Positions 12,239-23,565 of a stretch of 64,000 nucleotides of DNA are shown here, one piece after another. Position 1 is the first letter of the stretch; every line of letters starts with the position of its first letter. The notes beneath the pieces are model-generated. The model searched no databases and had not been told where the DNA came from. It saw only the letters and a program-made list of their open reading frames with translations. Origin of the DNA: Epiperipatus broadwayi (taxonomy: Eukaryota; Onychophora; Udeonychophora; Euonychophora; Peripatidae); NCBI GenBank assembly GCA_028023455.1, contig JAQFVV010012574.1, positions 1,638,959 to 1,702,958 of the forward strand, given 5' to 3'. The position numbers and the translations under genes are program-made.

Positions 12239-12659
12239 CAAGATGCTCCAAAAAAGAGAAAACAGACTCAAATTTGGGAAAACCAAATGAAGGAACGAGA
12301 AAACACTTTGAACAAAATATGTACCAAATAACCTTTAATGTAATCTTTAATAAATTATTTTGGAAAAAATATGAAACTTTGAACAAACACATACATATAA
12401 ATATGTTACAGTGAGTTTATAATTTCAGTGAGTTTATAATCTGGTGTGACGTTTAGGCGTGTTTCAATGTAATTTGTCTCATTATGAGATGCGAATACAT
12501 ACATGGTCATCCTATAATATTTATAATGCAAATAAAATAACACACTCACAATAACAAATTTCATGAAATACAATCATTTTTATGAAGTGGTACAATTTAG
12601 CATGATGTACTACCAAGTGGTACGCGAGCCAAAAAAGGTTGGGAAACGCTGGCTTAGAT

Positions 12660-14266
12660 GTTCATATTAAATGTTTTACCCCAATTATTTGCTAAGAAAT
12701 TCTTTGAATACTTTGTATTTTTCAAAAGGATATAGTATTGTTTTCTTATCATTTTGATGTAGACAATAAGTTGAATCTGATGTAAGTTTGAAATCTTGTT
12801 CTGGAAAGATTTAATTATTAATGTTCCTTACATGTAAGAGTGCCTTTATATTCTGAAGTGATGTTAAATTTGCTCTAATGTATTTCAATTTGTCTTTAAT
12901 ATGTGACTTTTTTTATTAATGTAATCAAGTTTAAGTCACTGATAGATATCTTGTATAATAGCTCATTCACTTTTTAAAGTTATTCTTAATCTTGATATTA
13001 ATCATGTAATAAAAATGTTATGTTCCCTGTTAGGCATATATTTGTCATACATATATATAAAAAAAAGCAATGTACATGGGAAAAAAATATCATGGAACTA
13101 ATTTTAAATAAAACATTTTACTTTTTTTTTTAAATTAAATTTCGAAATATGAATTTATCCATAAGAAATAATTTAAATATATATAATATGAATAAAGAAA
13201 TAAGCAATATATGTTGATCCACAATAATGGGGGGATCACAGGCAAATAACTAGAATTCTCCCTGATTGGTAAGATGAATAATATTTCCTCATTATGTTGA
13301 TGTGAAATTTATTTTATTAATGGTCATATAAAATTTATCTATTCATTGGCTTGGGAACCAGCCTGCTGTTATTTGTTTCATGACAGATAGAGAGGTATAA
13401 AATGTTTGACTTGCTTAAAATGTCAAAAAAAATTAGCTCTCTCTCTATAGTAGTAGTTTATTAACTATTAGTATTAATAAGATTAGTTATATAAATAAAT
13501 AAAAACTCTGTTTTTTGAGAATATTCTCATTTTTCATAATCAGTAAATTAACATTTCATCAGGATCAAATTCACATAAATCACTGACATAGAATTCTTTA
13601 TTCATTTTTCATTTACAAAATCAATATCATATTTTCTTTGTAAAACTAATCAGTTTCTGGCAATACTCAAAAAAACTTTGAGAACAATGCTAAAGACTTG
13701 CTATCAATGAATATCTCACTACCATTATAAAATAAATAAAGTAATTAACATATATTAGTTTTATAGATAGTATTATATATATTGATGAATGGTTAAAACT
13801 GATATTTGAATGCTATAAATAAATATTATTTTTTTAAAGATTTATCTGATTAAAAAATAATAGAAAACATTTATCAAATAATTATGACTAAACTTTATAT
13901 AGAGATTATTAAGATTAAGCATTCATAATTTAACCATAATTTTCAGATTGGAATATGACAGAAATAATAAGTAATTAATGAATCTTCAGATAAATACTCA
14001 AATTCTGAGCAAGGGTTTGCTGTTATTTTTCGGTCTAATAATCCTTTATAAAATGTTAATTTGCACCATTTAATATGAGCACTTCAAGATATTTAAATAT
14101 GTTTCATCACTTTTATGTTACATATTGTTTGCTTATTGTGATATTACACACTATGACATACATACATGCATACATACATATACATTTTACAAGCTACATT
14201 TACAGAAGAAAAAAGTTATTTTATCCATATCCATTCATAATGTGCATAGATAAAATATATTTACAT
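12660..14266. other. AT-rich intergenic DNA, nothing recognised
   Basis: No coding frame above background, no inverted or tandem repeat of note and no RNA gene. Confidence 0.5.
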
Positions 14267-14279
14267 TATCTGCCTTATT

Positions 14280-14408
14280 AATATTTATTAAGGCAATAAA
14301 CCTAAAGCATGTGTGGTTGAAAATGCGAAGGTAGCGACCTCTACAGGTCTTAGGTTTATTGCCATAGTAAATATTACTTACGTAATCAATGTGCATTAAA
14401 TAAATTTA
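14280..14408. mobile_element. Small 129-bp insertion with terminal hairpin and 13-bp target duplication
   Basis: TATCTGCCTTATT occurs exactly at 14267-14279 and again at 14409-14421. Between them, left sequence ending in GGCAATAAACCTAA (to 14305) is complementary to TTAGGTTTATTGCC starting at 14350, with more imperfect pairing outward to about 14382. The loop is less AT-rich than its surroundings (GCGAAGGTAGCGACCTCTAC). It could be a very small MITE or a retroposed non-coding RNA; the 13-bp duplication favours retroposition. Confidence 0.55.
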
Positions 14409-14569
14409 TATCTGCCTTATTCTAATTTGAACCTGCTGGATCTTACAAAGATATGTAAATATCATTTGAACATGTAAAAAGCTATTATATATCAATTGTT
14501 AACACGTAATGTCAAATTTTGATTATGACAAATGGAAAGATATTATTTAGATATGATTATTGTCTAGAC

Positions 14570-15556
14570 TAGGGAGAGCAACTCCAGGCCTTGGGCCAAA
14601 TTATGGCCTTGAAAGTTTACAATATGGTCCCCGGTCATTTTCAAAAACATTCTATTTAAACACTTGCATAATTCAAATATTCAATTAAGAGGTATTATAA
14701 AATATTTATTTTCTCAGTTACATCCAACCTTTATGATAGTTCTAGTTCATTCTATCACAAGTGCAATATTCCAGCAAATTATCTGTATTGTGTAGTCTAT
14801 CTAACAACAGATTTAGTCTAAGATGCTAAAGGCATTTTGTTTGTTTTTATAGTGATTTTTACAGACTAACTGTATATTCACAAGAATAAAATTAGAATTT
14901 TACTTAGTTTTATTATTATTATTTTGCCTTTTTTTTTTTTTTTTTTTACAAATGGCTGTATATACCAAATAAGATTTTAAAAATTCACAATGACAATTGC
15001 ATATTTCAATAGAAAGGATCAATGCATATTTTTTTATAGAAAAAATAGTAAATCAATGTGTACTATTCATCAGTTATATCTTTTGTATTTATACAAACTA
15101 CACAAGGATATTTATATAATGATCAAAAATACTATCTCTTCAGAAAAGCAGTTTGTTGCCTTAAAGACACTTCAGGCAACAGTCAGATGTATGCACATTA
15201 GTATCCACTCGATTATAGTAAACTATCAGAAAAATTGACTTTCCTTGATAAGCTATTTTTATAAAAATAATAATACAAGATAATAAAATACAGCACATTG
15301 TATTTTTTGATTATCTTCTATTAATTTTAGAAATTATTCCAAATTACTTTAAAAGCAAGAGATATATTAATTTGTATTTAAAAATATATTTATTGACATT
15401 ATAAAATTGTACAGATGCATAATAAATACACTTTGTTAATGTTGGCTCATCCATTGCTGGCGTTGGTCTGGAAAAAGTATGCCAGAGCCATTCTCCGCAC
15501 TAGCAGATTATAATATGAGCAAATACGTACTATTTTGTTGGTATTGCCCACCCCTA
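14570..15556. mobile_element. Probable non-autonomous hAT-like element
   Basis: The left end reads TAGGGAGAGCAACTCCAGGC followed by TTGGGCCAAAT. The complement of the right end reads TAGGGGTGGGCAATACCA. Both match the common hAT terminal pattern (C/T)AGGGGTGGGCAAC followed by a GGCC-rich subterminal block. The interior is AT-rich, with a 17-T run near 14931-14947, and contains no recognisable transposase. The flanking 8 bp do not match, so the exact ends are uncertain. The right end overlaps the LINE 3'UTR hairpin at 15487-15573. Confidence 0.42.
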
Positions 15557-15573
15557 CTAGCGCAGAGAATGGC
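15487..15573 (-). other. Stem-loop in LINE 3'UTR region
   Basis: GCCATTCTCCGCACTAGCAG (15487-15506) faces CTACTAGCGCAGAGAATGGC (15554-15573). Read as minus-strand RNA, all 20 positions pair, three of them as G-U wobbles, around a 47-nt loop. On the plus strand the same three positions would be mismatches, so the fold is favoured only on the sense strand of the adjacent LINE. It may be a LINE 3' recognition hairpin. A pre-miRNA-like hairpin is possible but unsupported. Confidence 0.5.
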
Positions 15574-15699
15574 CCAATAATGCTAACTTATCAGCTGGGA
15601 TACATGTAGTGTGAAATCAATGCCCCTCTAGTAGAATCCGACATGTTGCAACACAGACTACTTCTTCTACGATACACTACAATGTGGATATATCAGGTC

Positions 15700-16060
15700 C
15701 AAAATTCATGTAGAGTCTGTAGGCCATACTAGTAGGCTCCATGTATTATTAAACAAAAATCTAGAGGATAGTATCTTATCCTTGTCTTGAAGAGCTTTGA
15801 GCTTATCGCAAAATATAGCATTGGGATCCAGTGTTGGTTGTGTGAACTTTGTCCTGCACTTTGTGTACCAAAAAGCATATGTCAGGAAGATAGATAACCT
15901 GATTACTGTAAAGTCTCCAGAGAAGAGACAACTCCTGATGTCCAGGATTTTATCCACTGCTATAATGCAGTGTTGAGAGATAACTCTTCGAATACTGTTA
16001 TAGCCTGGACATATATTTAACAGATGATTAAAGGACTCCTCTCCTATGTATAATGCAATA
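15700..16060 (-). pseudogene. Non-LTR retrotransposon ORF2 C-terminus
   Basis: Reading leftward from about 16050, one frame gives GEESFNHLLNICP, the usual LINE C-terminal zinc knuckle (CxxGxExxxHLLxxCP) with its first cysteine not evident. It continues without a stop through ISQHCIIAVDKIL, LTYAFWYTKCRTKF and FLFNNTWSLLVW to a stop near 15706. The 3'UTR with its hairpin follows. Upstream reverse transcriptase is missing, so this is a 5'-truncated insertion. It is related to the fragment inside the hAT element at 11960-12238. Confidence 0.68.
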
Positions 16061-17101
16061 AATATAAAAGTTTTTAAATTATAGAGTTGTTTTTTGTCTG
16101 TGAGCTATATATAATTACAGTTTTTAGATGGGATTAATTTTCTCTTCAATCCAGTCTCGTGCACGGATATGAACAATACTTTGAATAATATCAACCATTT
16201 TAAAATGATTATTCATGTTTTATCTTTTAATCTCATATAATCAACTATTAAGTTATCTATCTAAAGGTTTCTGTGTTTGTGCACGCTCTCATAAAGAATA
16301 AATAACGTATGTGTGTATAAATATAAAAACGTCATACTCAAGAGATATTTTTATAGAGAATTGTTGGGGGTTTTTTTTCTACAAATAATAATTAATATAG
16401 AAATTTTAAGGAAATAAAAATATGGGGAACTTATAAAAATATAAAACTAAAATTCCACTCATTGCAAATATTTCCTATTTTAGAATACTTATTTTAAAAA
16501 AAAGGAAGTAGTAAAAAAAATATTTCAAAATTACTTCCCTTTTTAAAATATGTATATATCAGTGATGAACGCATCACTGACACATTATCCTCTTCCAAGC
16601 CAAAATTTCAAATTAAATAACATTTAACAGAATTAGAAAAGGTAATAAAGTTATCGCATAACTCCTTATATATATGAAGCTAGAAATATATACTACTAGT
16701 TTTCCCTTTAATTCTGTTAATACTCTTTCAAATGGCGTAGATTCAAATATGATATATAAATGAAAAGTGAAGCATGCATTTTGTATATAGAAGACTATCA
16801 ATGAATATAAAAACTTTAAAAAATTATGCAATATATATAGCAGTAATTTTAATATAAATCATGGTTAATAAAATATTTCAAAACATTTTTTAAAAATTTA
16901 TTATTTGTTAATTCATACAATTTAACATATTAAAATATATTTATATAATTGTCATTCTTCTCCTACTAAAGCCTAATTGTGTTTTTATGTGTAAAATATT
17001 TTGATAAATTGATATATTAATCTATACACATCTATAATATCATCAAACTAGATACTCAGGTGGTAAGTTTATGGGTAAAGTTTTCATCTTTAAGTACTGT
17101 A
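16061..17101. other. AT-rich intergenic DNA, nothing recognised
   Basis: Only short frames without domain signals (for example minus-strand 16613-16831). No structured repeat seen. Confidence 0.5.
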
Positions 17102-17752
17102 TCTAAGGGGAGGAGCAAAAATAACCGGAATCATTCTCCGATTTGCACACATGTTGTAGTATATGCTTCAGCTCTTATATACTTCTTGCAGGGAACTTTC
17201 TACATCAATATGTCAATGACATCACTGTGTAAAATTGTGGGGCCACACGACAAATTTTTTTTGTAAAGTGCATTTTCTGTATCTGTCTTTTTTTTTTATA
17301 TAATGGTTGAAATGTTTGAACAATTAACACTGACTTTTTTTTGACACAAACAGTACTTTTTTTTCAGATTTAGTTTGTAATGATGGGACATTTTATCTGC
17401 AAGTTCTGAAACATTTACATGATGTGGTAAAACATAAACATTCCATTTTATGCAAAGAAAAGAGTGCAAACTCCACCTTAACAGTGATCTCACTTCATGC
17501 AATTTTTTAACCTCTTGAATGAAAAAATGTCTTTTTTTGCGGATTTAAAACTGAGAAGGAAAATGATAGAAGCATTAAAACACATCACTTTGTAAATATT
17601 TTTGGACTACTTTGAGATATAACAAACTGATTTAGACATTTACATTGCATTAAATAGACTATTACTTTTTAAAAAAATTTAATTTTCAGCATCTAAAAAT
17701 AAATATACAATTTGTTATTACAAAATTCTGGTTATTTTTGGATTACCCTGTG
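17102..17752. mobile_element. Putative mariner-like MITE
   Basis: The left end contains GCAAAAATAACCGGAAT and the complement of the right end CACAGGGTAATCC then AAAAATAACCAGAAT. They form imperfect terminal repeats of about 28 bp, with TA on the outer side of both (17100-17101 and 17753-17754). CAGGG at an end and a TA target fit Tc1/mariner. At about 650 bp it is too short for a transposase, and I could not recognise transposase motifs in the frames at 17060-17266 (+) or 17296-17502 (-). Confidence 0.5.
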
Positions 17753-19739
17753 TATATTATTATGTTTAGCTTAATAAAGATAGTGGTAACTTTAAGAGTT
17801 AAAAGTTTCAGGATCAATTATGAAGTTTTAAAAAAAACATTCTTGGTTTGGGGCATAGACTAAACTAAGTACACAACCACTGCCATAAGTGGGTGTTTAA
17901 ATTTCACATGACCTCATGAGCAACTGACCATATAATTTATCTCTTTATTAATATTATATTATGGATTATTTACAAAAATCAATAAGACATGTTCTATGTG
18001 ATTTTAGAATCTTAGAATGATGAATTCTAGAACCCAAGATCCATGGATTGTGGTCTAATTCTGCCACTTAGTACATAGTAAAACACAATATACCTCATTA
18101 ATATAAGTTCTGGATGTGAAGTTATTATCAATACATCTATCCCAATATGCCCAATTTTTATTAAAATAAATTTCCTATTCCTCTTTCAGTATGAGAAAAT
18201 ATTAATGACACAATGTATCATATGGAATTGGAAGATAAATTTTCCTTATTCTTAATTTTGCAAACATTACTATCTATAAGACAATTTTATTATATTATAT
18301 TTCCTCATTTTTTCTTTCTATTCATTTTATAAATCCAATTTTCAATAAATAATCACTAATCAATTTCAACATTTAATTTATTAATCTTCTAGATCAAATT
18401 TTGTTATGCAATTCATTAATTAACAGTAAATCTATTGACATATATCTATTACCACATAATGTATAATGATCTCAGCAGAGTAGCAAGCAGTGTGATATGT
18501 TTTATTTATATAGAAAAAAAGAAGAAATATACATGCACAAAAGTTTTTTTACATAATTAATAGAAGAATCTAAAATGACTTAAATAATAGTTTTAAATAA
18601 ATGATTTAAAATTAAATAAAAATTTATTAGATTAGTTCATTTCTGATTTTGCAAAAATGCTGTAAATGTAAATTATTAATATAATAAAAGAAAGAAAAAC
18701 ATTATTTTGTATCAGCAAATATGATATTTTAATGTACATATGATTATAAAAGTTAATTAAATGTATTCTGTGCTTAAAGCACAGTTTCGAAAGAACTTTT
18801 CATTTCAAAAATTATTTGTATTCCTTAATCAAAAGAATGTATACATTGTTTTGATGAATGTAAGATAAAGAAAAACAACTATTGTATTAAAGTTAAAATC
18901 TTTATTTTCATTATTTAAAAAAACAACAACTTAGGTTTAATTTGTTGTTTATTAATCTAGACATTTCTTAATATATAGCAATAAATACTGATACTCATTT
19001 TTAAATCAAAAGATTTGCAAAGTCAAATTAATTCTATTGCTAGGAAGATTCCATGCTGATCATTTGGGATTGCACATAAATGGCTGCTAACAATCTCATC
19101 TATGTTGGCTACACTGCTTGCTATTCTTAAGTTCAAACACTATAGAAGTTAATATATGAATTGTTAGACATGAACTGTTGAATTCTCTGTTCTGGTTAAC
19201 CATGATAATTTTATAATGTTAGCCATGCAAGAGGCTGATCAACATACATATAAAAGTATGGATAAAAAAGAAATCTATTGATAGAAAAATTCAGTAGTTA
19301 TAAAGATTAGCTTATTGTTGGAAAAAAGATAGACAATACTTTCCATATATACTGTGCATATTATTTAAAACTTCAATTTCAGCATGAAAGAAAGCATTTC
19401 CACTTGTTTTAAAGCTGGTAAATAACTTTGAATAACTGAACTAACAGGTGCTAATGGGATCTAATTACAGAAATGTAAAGACCATCGAAGAAACAAAGCA
19501 ATAGTCCAAAATCCCAAGGAAAAAAAAATTTTTTTTTTAAAAGTATGATGAAAAGTCTGTTAAATTTTATGATTCAAATTTTCATAAAAGTCTTATATTT
19601 ATAAAAATATATGTACAGAGTAATCAAAATATAATTACTGCAAAAGTTATTGTTAGATGGAAATTTGGTTCTTAAAAATAATAAGCAATAGGTTCTTATA
19701 TTTTCTATAGTCAAGCACAGAAAAAAATATTTATATATT
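17753..19739. other. AT-rich intergenic DNA with a possible SINE relic
   Basis: Around 17910-17950 a GAGCAACTGACCAT-like block resembles the 3' part of the tRNA-derived repeats at 22378-22500 and before 41314. Otherwise no coding frame, repeat boundary or RNA gene is visible. Confidence 0.35.
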
Positions 19740-20265
19740 GTAAAAATAATTTAGCTTTATATTTTAAACACAAATTAAGAATTTAAATAACTTTTACATT
19801 ATAAAATGCACATAGACATGTATATAGGTATATAAAATATACTTAGTCTGCATGTGCAAACCTGATGTATACTATTAAAATAGTTTAGCCTACAATTTAA
19901 AAATAAATTAATAATTGAAATATTTTTATATTATAAAATTTATATCTGTATGCAAATGTATGTTCTATTAAAATCCATTTATAATTTGCATAAATAAAAA
20001 CATAATTTATAATTTAAAAGCAAATAATAATTAAATTATTGAAATATTATATATTATAAAATGTATGTGTGTGCATATGGATATCAATATAAATCTAAAT
20101 TTTGAAATAATAATCATTTTCTGCATGCATGTATATATAATTTTAAATAATTATCTTACTAAAGGAATAATTTAGTCTATAATTTAAAGCCAAATTAAAA
20201 CTAATAATTGAAATATTTTTGAATTAATATATTCTCACATGTGTGAATATCTATCTGTAAACATT
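19740..20265. repeat. Degenerate tandem repeat, about four units of 125-165 bp
   Basis: A block of the form ATTTAGTCTATAATTTAAA, then CAAATTAA...AATTGAAATATTTTTA, then ATTATAAAATGTAT, followed by TG-rich sequence, recurs. Starts are near 19748, 19883, 20007 and 20170. The units differ by many substitutions and indels, so this is an old satellite-like array, not a recent expansion. No coding content. Confidence 0.5.
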
Positions 20266-22377
20266 TATACACTACAATTTAAGCAACATTATTACATTCA
20301 CTGTTTTGTTTAAAATTTATTTAAAAATGAATATTTATGTGATTTTTTTTTTTTGTAAAAAAAAAGAAGTCAAAATCAGATATAATAATCTATTTGTTTT
20401 ATTGGAAAACATTTATTTTAGACTGGACATTTTTTATAATTATTATTAATTAACAAAATGATCAACCATTATTTTGAATTATTGCAATAAAATTCATTAA
20501 ATACTAAATTATGTATTTAATTTACTTTATTCTTGTATACACATATTCACAAGAATATTTTGTTATCAATTATCACAAAATCTATTTTGTGTGTGGATTC
20601 TATATAGTTTTCTCTAAGAATTATATAGATAGTGCCCATTTATAATCATCATCATAATGAGTGCAGCAATATTAGGAATTACATTTAAAATCCATACTTT
20701 ATTAGCATATTTTTATTTTACTTACAGACTGTACATATCTGGTACAAGTTTGATCATTAGCTTGGTTGACCATCTTAATGTCCACAGTGTATTTATATAG
20801 TATTTATGTATATGCAGCTAATATGTGTCTAGCTCATTCTGTTTCAATATGTATATAGCACTTCGAGATTATTTCTCATAGGATTGGTTTATTAAGTAAA
20901 TGAATGTTCCCAAGCCAAAGCATTAGACATTTTATTTTCCTGAAAGTGATGATATATTAGATGTAATAATATATTAGACTGTTTCCATTATCTATCATAA
21001 AGTGTTGAATGGTTAGAAAATTGTAAACTTTATTTAAACTTTTCAAATACAAATTACTAATAGTAATAACACATAAACAGACACACAAGGCTTTTTTTGT
21101 TTATAAAGAAAAGAGCATATGTCTTCCCTCTTTTACCTATTTTAAAGCTAGTTTAAATTGCTTTATAGTAATAATTGATAAGTGTGAGATTACTCTCTCA
21201 ATTTAACATTATCAATACAGGTTTTAAAGAATGAAATATTAATATAAAATATGTGTTTAATATAATATTATTTCTTGCATGATTGGTTTATCTATATAAA
21301 ATTGCATTATTAGTTATTTAAAAAGTCATAGAGCATTAAAATACTTAAACAGCAGTTTTAATCCAACAATTACAATCAATTGGCATAAGTGAAAAAATTT
21401 TTATTAAAAACCTAACTGTGAATCAATCCAGAAACTTTAAATCTTAATAATCTCTAGTACATCAATGTGGAAAATCTCATGCAGAAAATAAAAAAAATAT
21501 AAATATATTTGCTTTCCACTTATGTCATCCCTGAGTTTAAAATATGATTATTTTAGTAATTTTCTTATTTCTCAAAGAAATTATATATGTTATACAAACT
21601 TTTAGGACAAACCATATTTTCTATGTAAGATATTATCAATATTTGCTGCTTGAAGAATATTAAAATTGTTGCTTATATTTAGATTTTTTAGCTTTCTAAT
21701 ACAACTAATATCACAAGTGATATTATTACATCTCAAATTATTACTATTTCTTTAATTAAGTCTCAAATATTCATTATCTTTGTCTCTAATACTATAAAAA
21801 TATTGTTGTAGTGAATATGTACAATGTAAAATAAAAACCTCTCCATGTTTAAGCAGAGTAAGCAATGCATAAAAGTACAGAGTTTAGACACCATTATAGT
21901 GAGCAGATTTTTTGTTGTTGTTGTTCATAAGAAAAAATTTTTGGTCAAGTTTCTTTTTGTTTCTAAATTAATTTTAAGGTAAAATAATGCTATAGACAAA
22001 AATTTTCATGGTGATGACCAGCCTAGAGCCACCCTGATCTATGATTCTATGACAGAAGTATATTATTTTCACTGCAGCAATTTTTCTTCAGCTGGTTTGT
22101 GAGATATTTTAAAAGTAAAAGCTCATTGTTTGAGTCATTGATAAAAAAATATTGTTCTAAACCACATTAGTTTTTTTAATCTTTCTTCATTGCCCTAAAC
22201 AATTTAGGTCAATGATAAGATGATGGATTCAAATATTAAAAGATTATTGGACTGATACTTATATGAATGAAAATAAAATTGTCAGTTTGGTCAGTTGAAT
22301 AAAAACTATTGTGCTAACCTACTACTTAAGTATATATAATTCCTGAAACAACTAACCATACATATATTTTTATCCAG
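20266..22377. other. AT-rich intergenic DNA, nothing recognised
   Basis: No gene, RNA gene or clear repeat. At 21750-21830 and 22010-22090 there is slightly more complex sequence, without an open frame or splice pattern. Confidence 0.45.
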
Positions 22378-22500
22378 TGAAGTTTAACATATTGGTAGAG
22401 TAATGGACTTGAAAGCTAAAGGTTCCTAGATTGGTGCTTAAATGTCACATAAACTCTTGAGCAATTTATCATTTAATTATTTATTATTATTCATATGACA
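22378..22500 (+). repeat. Diverged tRNA-derived SINE relic
   Basis: ATTGGTAGAGTAATGGACTT resembles a tRNA D-arm/A-box region. It is followed by AAAGGTTCCTAGATTGGTGC in the anticodon-to-B-box position, then CTTGAGCAATTTATCA and an ATT-rich tail. Similar blocks occur at 36108-36175 (+) and 38362-38462 (-). The B box is eroded. Function is non-autonomous retroposition using LINE enzymes; this copy is old. Confidence 0.4.
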
Positions 22501-22677
22501 ATAGTTCATTAATTACAATGAGGAATAAAAACTCTTATCCTCTCTTTAAAAAGAGTTGACTTACTGAAAAATTTAAATACTACATTTTTTTATAAATAAT
22601 TTTTACACACACACATTCATATACATATGCTAAAACGAATTTTACATTAAATGTTTAAAACTTGGCTAGTATTAGTC

Positions 22678-22826
22678 ATAATCTTCAACCATTATCAATC
22701 CACTGCAACATGAAGGTCTCTCCAAGTTCAATCCATCTTCTCTGATCTTTAGCTTCTTTTCTCCACATCACCCCTGCACACTTTCTTATTTCATCCATCC
22801 ATCTCACATGTGATCTCTTTCTGGGT
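22678..22826 (-). pseudogene. RTE-like LINE, short 3' end fragment
   Basis: The minus strand matches the last about 150 bp of the RTE copy at 26760-28850: AGATGGATGAAATAAG, GTGTGCAGGGGTGATGTGG, then GATTGAACTTGGAGAGACC and the GGATTGATAATGG end. It stops abruptly next to the Penelope-like palindrome at 22848, so either it is a very short 5'-truncated insertion or the Penelope insertion removed the rest. Confidence 0.85.
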
Positions 22827-22981
22827 ATTAGTAGCATTATATATATATATATTTAAAAATACAGTATTTAAAAGCTTATAAAAAATATATGTATAACCGT
22901 CACTTAGGAGCGCTTTCAACCAACTTGTGGCTTTGTCAACTATCACGTTTAAAATGTCAGCTTTCCCATAATTCTATGATG

Positions 22982-23562
22982 TCAACTTTCCCATAATTCT
23001 GTGATCTTAATGTTTGCTGCTTGCCTATTAACCAAATGTTGCTTGTATTTACATATCAACATAGCCTCTTTAATTTTCCTTTTATTATTATTTCTTTCAA
23101 TTTCCAATATTTTTACGTTGTTATAATTAAAATCAAAACCATATATACATGATTTATTATGGTCATAAAAGACAGAAGCTGATAAATTATCATTATTTTT
23201 AAAATTTTGTTTTGTATTTTGAACCCTTTTAAATAATAATAAGTGTTCCTTTGTTCTTTTTTCCGACGTGCACCTCGATTCACCTATATATCCACGGCCA
23301 CACCCAAATGTCCATTTGTAAATGATACAATTTTTATTTGTAAATAAAGTTTTATCCTTTGAATTGTTTATTAATTTATTTAATGTAGGTGGTGCATAAA
23401 ATGCAATATCACATATTCCTTTATAAATTTTCTTAATGAAACTTGCCTGTTGATTTGAAATATATGGTATTGATATCCACATTTTTTTATCTGAAGAATT
23501 AACACTTTTATTATTTTTATATTTATAAGTAAAATTTTTAATACTATAATAAACAGAATCAA
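22982..23562 (-). pseudogene. Penelope-like element GIY-YIG endonuclease domain (left arm)
   Basis: The main frame (22982-23482) contains WISIPYISNQQASFIKKIYK, IAFYAPPTLNKLI, KDKTLFTNKN and the GIY-YIG core CIIYKWTFGCGRGYIGES followed by EKRTKEHLLLF. It ends in KQHLVNRQAANIKITELWES before the stop. In Penelope-like elements this domain follows the reverse transcriptase and nicks DNA to prime reverse transcription. The first half of the motif (YKW) and YIG are visible. Open sequence continues upstream to the palindrome centre, but no reverse transcriptase is present. Probably inactive as it stands. Confidence 0.85.
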
Positions 23563-23565
23563 AAA

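Larger units (their letters stand above)
11024..12651 (+). mobile_element. hAT-superfamily DNA transposon, internally deleted
   Basis: The terminal inverted repeats are CAGTGTTTCCCAACCT at the left and its near-perfect complement AGGTTGGGAAACGCTG at the right; GGTACGCGAG also occurs near both ends. The element is flanked by a perfect 8-bp duplication, GCTTAGAT, at 11016-11023 and 12652-12659. Eight-bp duplications and CAG-type ends are diagnostic for hAT. At about 1.63 kb it is too short for a whole transposase and retains only the C-terminal part. A LINE C-terminal fragment lies inside. The perfect duplication suggests a fairly recent insertion compared with the rest of the window. Confidence 0.93.

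Noticed and set aside
17060-17502. Mariner transposase on either strand
   Set aside because: No DDE/D-type spacing or helix-turn-helix motif could be identified, and the element is too short.
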